Shown piece by piece: positions 1 to 7,883 of a DNA stretch of 12,467 nucleotides (positions are counted from its first letter, which is position 1; every line of letters begins with the position of its first letter). The translations under genes and the position numbers were made by a program. The stretch is taken from contig MHXM01000180.1 of the NCBI GenBank assembly GCA_001825565.1, forward strand, positions 10,458-22,924, in the 5' to 3' direction. The notes beneath the pieces were generated by a model. The model was not told where the DNA came from. It did no database searches and saw only the letters and a list, made by a program, of their open reading frames with translations. The DNA is from Desulfuromonadaceae bacterium GWC2_58_13 (GTDB lineage Bacteria > Desulfobacterota > Desulfuromonadia > Desulfuromonadales > Trichloromonadaceae).

Positions 1-53
1 CCTCATTGCTCGACAATTACGCGCCTTGCATTTGGCGTTTTTTGCTTAGCCCT

Positions 54-90
54 CCAACATTGATGCTTTTTGCGAAAGCATCCATGTTGG
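54..90. repeat. Long inverted repeat just past the AMMECR1 gene stop
   Basis: Bases 54-69 pair with 75-90 in a 16-bp stem with a single mismatch (t61 against c83) and a 5-base loop (70-74). It begins 3 bases after the minus-strand stop codon of the AMMECR1-family gene, where a transcription end or mRNA-stabilising hairpin is expected. Neither strand has a T-run right after the stem, so it is not a textbook intrinsic terminator. It could be a transcript 3' end trimmed back to a stable hairpin, or a copy of a dispersed palindromic element. A single window cannot separate these. Confidence 0.7.
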
Positions 91-93
91 CGG

Positions 94-648
94 TTAGTGC
101 TCCTCGCCAAAAATTTGCGCGGTGAAAATGTAAATTTCGGTATCTTCGGCGGACCAGGCTTCGGTGGAGAGTCCAGCCTTGATACAGGTTTGTTTGAGAA
201 AGGTTTTTCTGTCCCATTTGTGCTCGGTGGCCACTTGCGGCAGCAGGACTCCGCGATAATAACCTTTTTCGAGATAGATGCCGTGCCTGCCGACAATGAT
301 TTCTTCGATGTTGTCGATTTTATGGAGTGGCGAGAGGACCGAAATCTCGATGCTGAAATTGTCGAGATCCGCTTCTTTCATCGGGTAAAAACGCGGGTCC
401 TTGGTGGCCGAGGCCTTGGCCATTTCGGCGACTTCCTTGAACAGCGGTTGTTCCGACTGAAAATTTCCGATGCAGCCCCTGAGTTTGCCCTTTTGTTTGA
501 TCGTGACAAAGCAACCGCTGCGTACGTTGAGGGAATTCTCTTCGCGGGGTTCAATGTAGTCCGCGCCCAAACGTATCCAGTTGATGACTGCCTGGCGAGC
601 AATAGCGAGCAGACAGGCCTTTTCCTTGAGGGTTAGCTCCTGATCCAC
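94..648 (-). CDS. amrA: AMMECR1-family protein (AmmeMemoRadiSam system protein A)
   Basis: This 184-residue protein is a full-length AMMECR1-domain protein. The signature LRGCIG lies at residues 56-61, after GCFVTIK (45-51). DPRFYP (84-89) and LLPQVATEHKWD (135-146) are further conserved blocks, and the C-terminus ends with a beta-strand-like EIYIFTAQIF. The family is found alone or with MEMO1-like and radical SAM partners (the AmmeMemoRadiSam group). Its biochemical role is not settled; a link to radical-SAM-dependent modification is inferred in the literature, not visible here. The start is GTG (648-646) with AGGAGG only 4 bases upstream; the stop is TAA. The expected partners are not in this window; the gene appears monocistronic on its upstream side, with its own promoter at 699-727. 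Family assignment is firm; the symbol is less certain. Confidence 0.9.
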   Translation of the reverse strand: MDQELTLKEKACLLAIARQAVINWIRLGADYIEPREENSLNVRSGCFVTIKQKGKLRGCIGNFQSEQPLFKEVAEMAKASATKDPRFYPMKEADLDNFSIEISVLSPLHKIDNIEEIIVGRHGIYLEKGYYRGVLLPQVATEHKWDRKTFLKQTCIKAGLSTEAWSAEDTEIYIFTAQIFGEEH

Positions 649-698
649 GGGTCCTCCTGGAGTATAGGGGTGAATCTGTTGGCTGGGAAGCCGGGCAC

Positions 699-727
699 AA
701 TATAGTAAAGATTGGACTTTGTTTCAA
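699..727 (-). promoter_or_regulatory. Sigma70-type promoter for the AMMECR1-family gene
   Basis: On the minus strand TTGAAA (727-722) and TATATT (704-699) are separated by exactly 17 bases. Each hexamer matches the consensus at 5 of 6 positions. Transcription would begin near 692, giving a leader of about 45 bases before the GTG start at 648. The divergent spacer 649-907 is AT-rich around this site. I found no equally convincing promoter for the divergent lipoprotein gene in it; TATACC at 830-835 could be a -10 but lacks a well-placed -35. Confidence 0.65.
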
Positions 728-907
728 TGTTTTTAAGGTGATTTCGACTGGATGTGATAAATAATCCAAAGTAGAACTAAGGGTCAATCTCCCGTCCTGG
801 ATTGATCGGATCCCGAGGCTTGCTAAACTTATACCGCAAGGCCGATTGTTTTGGCCGCCAGTCGATGTTTTAAGATACCCGGACCCCCAAATTTTGCGAG
901 GTATAAA

Positions 908-1774
908 TTGCGCCGTTTGTTTTTTTGGTTGAGTCTGCCGCTGGTATTGGTCTTCGGTTGTACGATGGAATCTCCCGACTGGATCCGCGGTCAGTCGTCC
1001 GCTTATCCGGCCAGCGAATACCTGACCGCCGTCGGCCTCGGCAGCGCCCGTGACCTGGCCGAGGAGGAGGCCCGGCAAAAATTGCAGGCACGGTTGCATC
1101 GTCAGTCGGAGATGGACCGGAGCGAGGCGGAAGGGGGACGGATTGCCGAAGTCTGGCATGATCGCGAAGCGGACGCGTACTATGCCTTGGCGGTGATCGA
1201 CCGGCAGAGTGCCGGCAAGCTGTTGTCCGCTGCCTTGGCCGCCCTTGATCGAACCATTGCCGAGAGGGTGGCGGCCGCCGAGGTGGCGGGTTCATCGTTG
1301 TTGCGCTGGGGACATTTTCTGTGGGCCGCATCCCTGGCGACCAAGCGCGAAGCGCTTGCGGACGACTTGCGTTATGTCGACCCGGCCGCCGTAATTCCTC
1401 CCGTCGCCTATTCGTTGGGACAGCTGGTCGAGCGCCGTGACTTGGCGGCCGCGCGGGTCGGGGTGGCCATCAGGTTGGGCAATGATCGGGACGATGCCGT
1501 GAGGCAGCGCCTGATCCGGGCTCTTGCCGAGCGGGGACTCCGGCTCGCGCCGGATTTCGCTGCCGATTTGCGCATCAATGGTTCAGTGGCGGCCTTGGAG
1601 CCGCCTCCCGACATCCCGGCCGTTGCGGTCCGGATTGAATTCGATGGCGACGACACCGATAGCGTGAAGCTGCCAACCATCGATGAACGGGCCGATTCAG
1701 AGGCTATCGGGGAACAGCTCGCGTTGCGCCTTGTCGCCGAGGTGATCTCGCTGGCGGGAGAGGAGCTTCCTTGA
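908..1774 (+). CDS. LPP20-like outer-membrane lipoprotein
   Basis: The 288-residue product starts with a compact lipoprotein signal: two Arg (2-3), a hydrophobic core, and the lipobox VFGC with the lipidated Cys at residue 18. The +2 residue is Thr, not Asp, which in the usual Lol rule favours the outer membrane. The mature part opens with PDWI, then YLTAVGLGSA and an Ala/Glu-rich helix, then WHDREADAYYALAVIDR. This arrangement is typical of LPP20-type lipoproteins. The remaining ~160 residues are an Ala/Arg-rich helical stretch and a beta-rich end (VAVRIEFDG). I chose the TTG at 908 because GAGG (898-901) sits 6 bases before it and it puts the signal peptide at the N-terminus. An in-frame TTG at 851 would add 19 residues before the signal. 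No function is known for this family beyond envelope association. The gene stands alone and ends at the terminator at 1791. Confidence 0.75.
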   Translation: MRRLFFWLSLPLVLVFGCTMESPDWIRGQSSAYPASEYLTAVGLGSARDLAEEEARQKLQARLHRQSEMDRSEAEGGRIAEVWHDREADAYYALAVIDRQSAGKLLSAALAALDRTIAERVAAAEVAGSSLLRWGHFLWAASLATKREALADDLRYVDPAAVIPPVAYSLGQLVERRDLAAARVGVAIRLGNDRDDAVRQRLIRALAERGLRLAPDFAADLRINGSVAALEPPPDIPAVAVRIEFDGDDTDSVKLPTIDERADSEAIGEQLALRLVAEVISLAGEELP

Positions 1775-1790
1775 TCCCCTTGGCATGAAA

Positions 1791-1823
1791 CGAAAAAAGC
1801 CCCGGAGTCCGGGGCTTTTTTCG
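1791..1823. terminator. Bidirectional intrinsic terminator between lipoprotein gene and typA
   Basis: A perfect 15-bp inverted repeat with a 3-base AGT loop: CGAAAAAAGCCCCGG (1791-1805) and its complement (1809-1823). The GC-rich core (1799-1805 with 1809-1815) is flanked by six A on one side and six T on the other, so it gives a stem plus U-tract on both strands. It lies 16 bases after the lipoprotein stop and 25 bases after the typA stop, serving the two convergent genes. Confidence 0.94.
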
Positions 1824-1848
1824 TTGGTCGGTCAGATTTTGCGAAGGG

Positions 1849-3660
<1,812 letters not shown>

Positions 3661-3704
3661 AACGTGTAACCAAGGCTCCTATAAATGAACTCTGCGAGGG
3701 ACGT

Positions 3705-3710
3705 ATTATA
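3705..3710 (-). promoter_or_regulatory. typA: Candidate -10 element of typA
   Basis: On the minus strand 3710-3705 reads a perfect TATAAT. The sequence 17 bases upstream is a poor -35 match. A shifted reading with TTGTAA, an 18-base spacer and TAATAT is possible, with 4 of 6 matches in each hexamer. Either would give a leader of roughly 40 bases before the ATG at 3660. Confidence 0.35.
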
Positions 3711-3833
3711 TTATCCTACTTGAGCAAAACCTTACAACTGTATCCATGATTCGAGGTAAAAGCCAGCAGAAAATTTGGCGGTTGATTTCTTTGCCACCAA
3801 TTTCTTGTCGGAATCGGGCATCCGTAGTAAACT

Positions 3834-3862
3834 TTGCCGGTTTTGTTATTTGCCACTCAAAT
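3834..3862 (+). promoter_or_regulatory. Weak candidate promoter for the PH-domain gene
   Basis: TTGCCG (3834-3839) and TCAAAT (3857-3862) lie 17 bases apart and each match the sigma70 consensus at 4 of 6 positions. It would start transcripts near 3869, just before the small ORF and the hairpins. No better pair was found in the spacer. Confidence 0.3.
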
Positions 3863-3885
3863 AGGTGCTTTCGTGAAAAATCGCG

Positions 3886-3972
3886 ATGACGAAGCAACAA
3901 TCCTTCGGTCCGTTGACCAGGCGGACCGAAGAATTGGCGACCGAAGGGGTGCGCCCGATGGAGGTAAAATAA
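3886..3972 (+). CDS. Possible 28-residue leader ORF coupled to the PH-domain gene
   Basis: ATG at 3886 opens 28 codons (beginning MTKQQSFGPL, ending RPMEVK) that end in TAA at 3970-3972. The last A of the stop is the first A of the PH-gene ATG (TAATG). Such an overlap is typical of translationally coupled gene pairs. An in-frame TGA at 3874-3876 rules out a longer form. There is no clear Shine-Dalgarno before it. The peptide is charged, has no membrane segment, and I recognise no family. It could be chance, since the coding evidence is only the overlap. If translated, ribosomes would cross and melt the hairpins at 3902-3947. Confidence 0.22.
   Translation: MTKQQSFGPLTRRTEELATEGVRPMEVK
3902..3947 (+). 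repeat. Two mutually exclusive hairpins in the PH-gene leader
   Basis: CTTCGGTCCG (3903-3912) pairs perfectly over 10 bp with CGGACCGAAG (3922-3931), leaving a 9-base loop. The same left arm, read as CCTTCGGTC (3902-3910), pairs perfectly over 9 bp with GACCGAAGG (3939-3947). Only one pairing can form at a time. Both end 12 or more bases before the GGAGG ribosome-binding site (3960-3964). The layout resembles a leader with alternative structures, but it could also be a DNA operator with a duplicated half-site. Confidence 0.5.
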
Positions 3973-4499
3973 TGGATTGGAAACCCTGTCTGGAAGAGGG
4001 TGAGACGCTGCGCTGGGAAGGGCGCCCGGCTCCACGCGCCTTCACCTTTCGCAACTGGAAACACTCGATGTGCGGCTTGCTGCTGCTGCTTTTTTCGGCC
4101 TATTGGCAGATTGTCGGAGTGCAATTGGCCGCCGTTTATCGGATTCCCTGGCTGATCTGGATTCCGGTTCCCTTTCTGATCGTCGGTCTGTACCTCGGCA
4201 TTGGCCATCTGTTACTGGCCCGGATGGAGTGGGAAAAAGTCTTCTATGCCGTTACCGACCGTCGCCTGCTGGCCCACCGGGGCCTGTTTCGACAGCGGGT
4301 TGAAACCTTCGATTTGTCCGAATTGACCAGTTTCAGGGTCAAACCGCTCGGCCGCGAGGTGGCGACGCTGCGAGTCTTTTCTTCCGGTTCCGGGGCGAGC
4401 CTGGCCTTTGTTGCGATCGAATATCCGCAACAGGTCACGACCCTGTTGGAAGGGGCGCTGATCGCCAATGGTCATGAAGTCTCGGTGAGGCCCTTGTGA
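3972..4499 (+). CDS. Two-TM membrane protein with a bacterial PH-like domain
   Basis: The 175-residue protein begins with a short cytoplasmic segment (MDWKPCLEEGETLRWEGRP). Two hydrophobic helices follow at about 33-52 and 60-84. A bacterial PH-like (bPH_2-type) domain follows at about 88-165, recognised by YAVTDRRLL (92-100), an Arg/Gly turn (HRGLFRQR) and DLSELTSF (114-121). Small proteins of this build are common in membrane-stress and envelope contexts, but their ligands are mostly unknown, and none can be read here. The ATG at 3972 is chosen because GGAGG (3960-3964) sits 7 bases upstream. In-frame starts at 3834 (TTG) and 3873 (GTG) would add a Asp/Arg-rich tail with no hydrophobic or domain signal. 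It is followed by 123 bases and then miaB with its own promoter, so it is probably a single-gene unit. Confidence 0.8.
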   Translation: MDWKPCLEEGETLRWEGRPAPRAFTFRNWKHSMCGLLLLLFSAYWQIVGVQLAAVYRIPWLIWIPVPFLIVGLYLGIGHLLLARMEWEKVFYAVTDRRLLAHRGLFRQRVETFDLSELTSFRVKPLGREVATLRVFSSGSGASLAFVAIEYPQQVTTLLEGALIANGHEVSVRPL

Positions 4500-4519
4500 T
4501 CCAGGCAAACGGCCGCTGC

Positions 4520-4548
4520 CGCGTCACTTTGAGGGTTTCCGAGACGCG
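4520..4548 (+). terminator. Weak possible terminator after the PH-domain gene
   Basis: CGCGTC (4520-4525) pairs with GACGCG (4543-4548) across a 17-base loop, followed by a T-rich but interrupted stretch (cTTTATCATTTg). The long loop and broken U-tract make it a poor intrinsic terminator, but it is the only candidate between the PH gene and the miaB promoter. Confidence 0.25.
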
Positions 4549-4557
4549 CTTTATCAT

Positions 4558-4587
4558 TTGACTTTTCTTTACCCATCTGGGTACTAT
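4558..4587 (+). promoter_or_regulatory. miaB: Promoter of the miaB operon with an embedded palindrome
   Basis: TTGACT (4558-4563, 5 of 6 to consensus) and TACTAT (4582-4587, 4 of 6) are 18 bases apart. The expected start is near 4594, about 29 bases before the miaB GTG. TACCCA (4570-4575) and TGGGTA (4578-4583) form a perfect 14-bp palindrome with a 2-base centre that covers the spacer and the first bases of the -10. A regulator bound there would block RNA polymerase. Confidence 0.6.
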
Positions 4588-4622
4588 CCCGACGTATTAA
4601 ACGGGAAAAGGACATATCAAAA

Positions 4623-5954
4623 GTGCCCATGGAAAAACGATTTTTTCTGGAGACCTTCGGGTGCCAGATGAATGTGGTCGATTCGGAGCGGATCGTCGAC
4701 CTGCTCCAGGGAATCGGTTATGGACAGGTTGCCGAGCCCGCCGATGCCGATCTGATTCTGCTCAATACCTGCGCCGTGCGCGACAAGGCCGAGCGCAAGG
4801 TTTATGGTCATCTTGGCCGCTACAAACCGCTCAAGGACGAAAACCCGGCGCTTATTCTCGGCATCGGCGGCTGCGTCGCCCAGCAGGAGGGTGAAAAGCT
4901 GCTTACCAAGCTGCCATATCTCGACTTGGTGTTCGGTACCCACAATGTCCATAAGCTTCCCGAGATGGTGCGAGCCGTGGAGAACAACCGGGTGCGTTGC
5001 CATGAAACCGAATTTCTCGACCGGGAAACCCGGCTCCAGCTTTTTCCGACCCGCACCTTTGCGGATACGGTGACCCGATTCGTCACGGTCATGCAGGGGT
5101 GTGACAACTTCTGTTCCTACTGTGTGGTGCCCCATGTGCGGGGCCGCGAAATCAGCCGCCCGAGCGCGGAGATTCTACACGAGGTTCGCCAGCTGGCTGC
5201 CTCCGGGGTGCGGGAAGTCACCCTGATCGGCCAGAATGTCAATTCCTATGGCTGCAAGGGGGAAAACGAGATGTCGTTTGCCCGCCTGCTGGCCGAGGTC
5301 GATGGCATTGAGGGTATCGAACGCATTCGATTTACCACCTCCCATCCCAAAGACCTTTCCGACGAGCTGATCGATTGTTTCGGCTCGCTGAAAAAGCTCT
5401 GCAATCATATCCATCTGCCGGTGCAGAGCGGCGCCGACCGTATCCTGAACCTGATGAACCGCGGCTATACGCGGGAGCAATACCTCGCCAAGGTGCTTCG
5501 CTTGCAGACGGTATGTCCCGATATCCGTCTGACCTCCGATATCATCGTCGGTTTTCCCGGCGAGACCGAGGAGGATTTCGCGGCGACCCTGTCGCTGATG
5601 GAACAGGTGCGCTACGCCGACGTTTTTTCCTTCATCTATTCCCCCCGGCCGGGTACGGCGGCCGCCGGATTGCCGGATACCCTGAATCCAGCCGTCAGGC
5701 AAGTTCGCTTCGATCGGCTGCTGACCCAGCAGGAGGAGATTTCCCGAAGCTGGCGCGAGGCCGATCAGGGGCGGGTGTTTGAAGTGCTGGTCGAAGGGGA
5801 AAGCCGCCAGGGCAACGGCCAGATTTTCGGGCGCACCACCTGGAACAGAATCGTCAACTTCGAAGGGGATCGCAGCTTGGCGGGGAGTTTGGTGCCGGTC
5901 CGGATCTCCCGTGTTTACCGTAATTCCCATCTTGGCAAACTGGTTGAAAACTGA
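4623..5954 (+). CDS. miaB: tRNA-2-methylthio-N6-dimethylallyladenosine synthase MiaB
   Basis: MiaB is a radical SAM methylthiotransferase that adds a methylthio group to i6A37 of tRNAs reading UNN codons, after MiaA. The 443-residue protein has all three parts. The N-terminal UPF0004 domain carries cluster ligands Cys14 (TFGCQMN), Cys50 (LLNTCAVR) and Cys84 (GIGGCVAQ). The radical SAM CxxxCxxC is Cys160, Cys164 and Cys167 (MQGCDNFCSYCVVPHVRG). A C-terminal TRAM domain spans about 378-441. LPVQSGADRILNLMNRGYTR is typical of the family. GTG at 4623 is preferred: AGGA (4609-4612) lies 10 bases upstream, whereas the in-frame ATG at 4629 would be 16 away. It is first in a five-gene same-strand run; 33 bases separate it from the next gene. 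Length and motifs favour MiaB over MtaB or RimO. Confidence 0.95.
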   Translation: MPMEKRFFLETFGCQMNVVDSERIVDLLQGIGYGQVAEPADADLILLNTCAVRDKAERKVYGHLGRYKPLKDENPALILGIGGCVAQQEGEKLLTKLPYLDLVFGTHNVHKLPEMVRAVENNRVRCHETEFLDRETRLQLFPTRTFADTVTRFVTVMQGCDNFCSYCVVPHVRGREISRPSAEILHEVRQLAASGVREVTLIGQNVNSYGCKGENEMSFARLLAEVDGIEGIERIRFTTSHPKDLSDELIDCFGSLKKLCNHIHLPVQSGADRILNLMNRGYTREQYLAKVLRLQTVCPDIRLTSDIIVGFPGETEEDFAATLSLMEQVRYADVFSFIYSPRPGTAAAGLPDTLNPAVRQVRFDRLLTQQEEISRSWREADQGRVFEVLVEGESRQGNGQIFGRTTWNRIVNFEGDRSLAGSLVPVRISRVYRNSHLGKLVEN

Positions 5955-5987
5955 TTTTCCGCAACGCTGATCCGCTACGGGATAACC

Positions 5988-7871
5988 ATGGCTAAAGGAC
6001 GGATTCTCGCAATCGACAACGAGCAGGCATCGCGGACCCTGTATCAGGAACTGCTCGGGACCGATGGCTATTACGTGCGGACCGCGGCCAATGGTCGCGA
6101 TGCTCTCGAATGCCTGCGTCGCGAAGAGTTCGACCTGGTGATCACCGAACTTCGGGTCGAAGCGGGGCGGGACGTCATCACCGACCTGATCAAGCGCTTC
6201 AATCCGGCCCAGGAAGTGCTGGTGGTCACTGGTCAGAATGATGTCGCGGCCGCCGTCGAAGCGATGAAACGAGGGGTTTCCGAATACATCCTCAAGCCGA
6301 TCAATCCCGATGAATTCCTCCTGCTGGTCAACAACCTCCTGTTCCGTCAATCTCAGCGCATCGAGCACAAGAAGCTCCTCGACGAGAACATCGAGTATCA
6401 TCTGACCCTCGGCTATTACCAGAAGTGTCTCGGTTTTCTCAAGGTGCATGACCTTGATCGCCTCGGCGACCTGGTCCTGGACACCCTCATGGAGCTGCTC
6501 CACGCCGAGGGCGGCATCCTCTGGCTTCCCGGTTACGGCGGACAACAGTATCGGTTGCGCTGCCGGCGGGGTCTGGTCAAGGTGGCCGTCGGCGAAGATG
6601 CGTTCATCCCCAGCGAGGCGGAACGCCGACTGGTGCACTCCGGCGAAGCCGTTCTCATCGAGCAGGGATCCGCGCTCTGGCTGCCGCTGCTGACCGGCAT
6701 GGATCCGCTGGCGCTGATTCGCATCGAGGCCCCGGCCGGCCGGGACTCCTTCAATCGCCGCGATCTCAAGGTGGCGGACATGCTCGGAGAATTCGCCGCC
6801 AGCGCGCTTAATAACGTGATGCTGTTGCGTAACCTCGAACAGAACACCCTGCGGGTTCCCCGTGGCGAGGCCTACAAGATGACGTTCTTCCACGACCACG
6901 TGGAAAAGGATCTGAACAAGGCCCGCCGTTACGGACGCAACCTGTCCTTCATCAAACTGACCATCGATAATTTCGAGGAACTGGCCAGCCTCTTCCGTAA
7001 CCGGGAACTGGAGGAAGCCATGGGCCGGGTCGTCGAGACGATCAATTCCGCGCTGCGCGATGCGGATATCATGGCCATGTCGGAGCCCGATGAATACTAC
7101 ATCCTGCTTCCCGAAACCGACTACTGGGGATCGCTGGTGGCGCAGAAAAGGATTCGAAAGGCGCTCAAGGGCAAGCTGACGGTGTGTGACCTGAAAAAAA
7201 GTCACAACGTCAACCTTTTCCTGCGCTCCGCCTCGTTTCCAACCGACGGCACCACGTTTGAAGAGCTGCGTCTGGCCGCGGGGCAGCGCCTGGCCCGCCT
7301 GAAGAAGAGTATCTATCACCGTGCCGGCATGTCGGAGGCCCCGTTCTGGAACGTGGTTGGGCGCCTGCTCGGCGCGCCCGGCGACTATAAATTATCCGAA
7401 AACGGAGTTAAGGTGGCCGAAGGTCTGGCGCGTCACGAAGATGCCCTGCGCTGCCGCTATTTCCGCATGCCGGTCGGGCGGCTCGATGAAATCATGCGGT
7501 CGTTCTGCCGGGAAGTCGTCGAATCGAGCCGGGTTCGCGGCATTATCTATCGCGGGTGCGGCGATTTTGAACGGGTTCGCAAAAATCTCCGGCACATTGA
7601 TGGCGTGGAAAAGTCGGCGACCTCGTTTTTTCTGCTCGGCGGACAACGGCGGGTTCATTGGGACTACCAGCGAATCGTGCCGATCTATATCGACTCCGAC
7701 CGGTTCGAAAAAATCCCTTTTCTGCTCTACCTTAACGAGGATTACGCCTACGCCATGTTCGCCCGCCAGCGTGGCGACGAACTGATCGGTTTTCATACGT
7801 CGGATTTCTATTTTGTCGAAAACATGATCACCAAGCTCCAGGAGCAATACCAGCTCCAGGCGCAGATCTAG
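5988..7871 (+). CDS. REC(D54E)-GAF-degenerate GGDEF signalling protein with unknown C-terminal domain
   Basis: This 627-residue soluble protein has four parts. Residues 5-120 are a receiver domain that keeps acidic D10/E12, Thr81 and Lys103 (LKP), but the phosphoacceptor strand reads DLVITELRV with Glu54 in place of Asp. Residues 150-285 look like a GAF domain. Residues 298-442 follow a GGDEF fold: the metal strand reads LTIDNF (first Asp replaced by Thr325), and the signature reads EPDEY (366-370) instead of GGDEF, so cyclase activity is unlikely. The inhibitory-site motif RDAD (357-360) sits exactly 5 residues before EPDEY, the canonical RxxD spacing. Residues 450-627 match no family I know. 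I infer a c-di-GMP-binding, phosphorylation-independent effector. No strong Shine-Dalgarno precedes the ATG (only GGGA). It is second in the miaB run; the next gene's ribosome-binding site overlaps its stop codon. Confidence 0.85.
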   Translation: MAKGRILAIDNEQASRTLYQELLGTDGYYVRTAANGRDALECLRREEFDLVITELRVEAGRDVITDLIKRFNPAQEVLVVTGQNDVAAAVEAMKRGVSEYILKPINPDEFLLLVNNLLFRQSQRIEHKKLLDENIEYHLTLGYYQKCLGFLKVHDLDRLGDLVLDTLMELLHAEGGILWLPGYGGQQYRLRCRRGLVKVAVGEDAFIPSEAERRLVHSGEAVLIEQGSALWLPLLTGMDPLALIRIEAPAGRDSFNRRDLKVADMLGEFAASALNNVMLLRNLEQNTLRVPRGEAYKMTFFHDHVEKDLNKARRYGRNLSFIKLTIDNFEELASLFRNRELEEAMGRVVETINSALRDADIMAMSEPDEYYILLPETDYWGSLVAQKRIRKALKGKLTVCDLKKSHNVNLFLRSASFPTDGTTFEELRLAAGQRLARLKKSIYHRAGMSEAPFWNVVGRLLGAPGDYKLSENGVKVAEGLARHEDALRCRYFRMPVGRLDEIMRSFCREVVESSRVRGIIYRGCGDFERVRKNLRHIDGVEKSATSFFLLGGQRRVHWDYQRIVPIYIDSDRFEKIPFLLYLNEDYAYAMFARQRGDELIGFHTSDFYFVENMITKLQEQYQLQAQI

Positions 7872-7883
7872 GGCAAAACCTGT

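Larger units (their letters stand above)
3661..3971. other. Divergent intergenic spacer between typA and the PH-domain gene
   Basis: This 311-base stretch holds no recognised gene. The left half is AT-rich and carries the likely typA promoter elements. The centre has a possible plus-strand promoter at 3834-3862. The right end (3886-3971) is GC-rich and holds a 28-codon ORF and two competing hairpins just ahead of the PH-gene ribosome-binding site. I see no known riboswitch consensus in it. Confidence 0.7.

Noticed and set aside
54..100. Integron attC-like site around the AMMECR1 gene end
   Set aside because: The hairpin is suggestive, but the flanking bases do not match the RYYYAAC and GTTRRRY core sites, and no integron genes are nearby.
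70..636. 188-codon plus-strand ORF opposite the AMMECR1 gene
   Set aside because: The minus-strand product carries the full AMMECR1 signature; the plus-strand translation shows no family features.
851..907. Upstream TTG start giving a 19-residue extension of the lipoprotein
   Set aside because: The extension would bury the signal peptide, and the TTG at 908 has a well-spaced GAGG.
5175..7319. 714-codon minus-strand ORF across miaB and the first signalling gene
   Set aside because: It spans the junction of two well-supported plus-strand genes and has no recognisable domain or ribosome-binding site; it is an antisense shadow of GC-rich codons.
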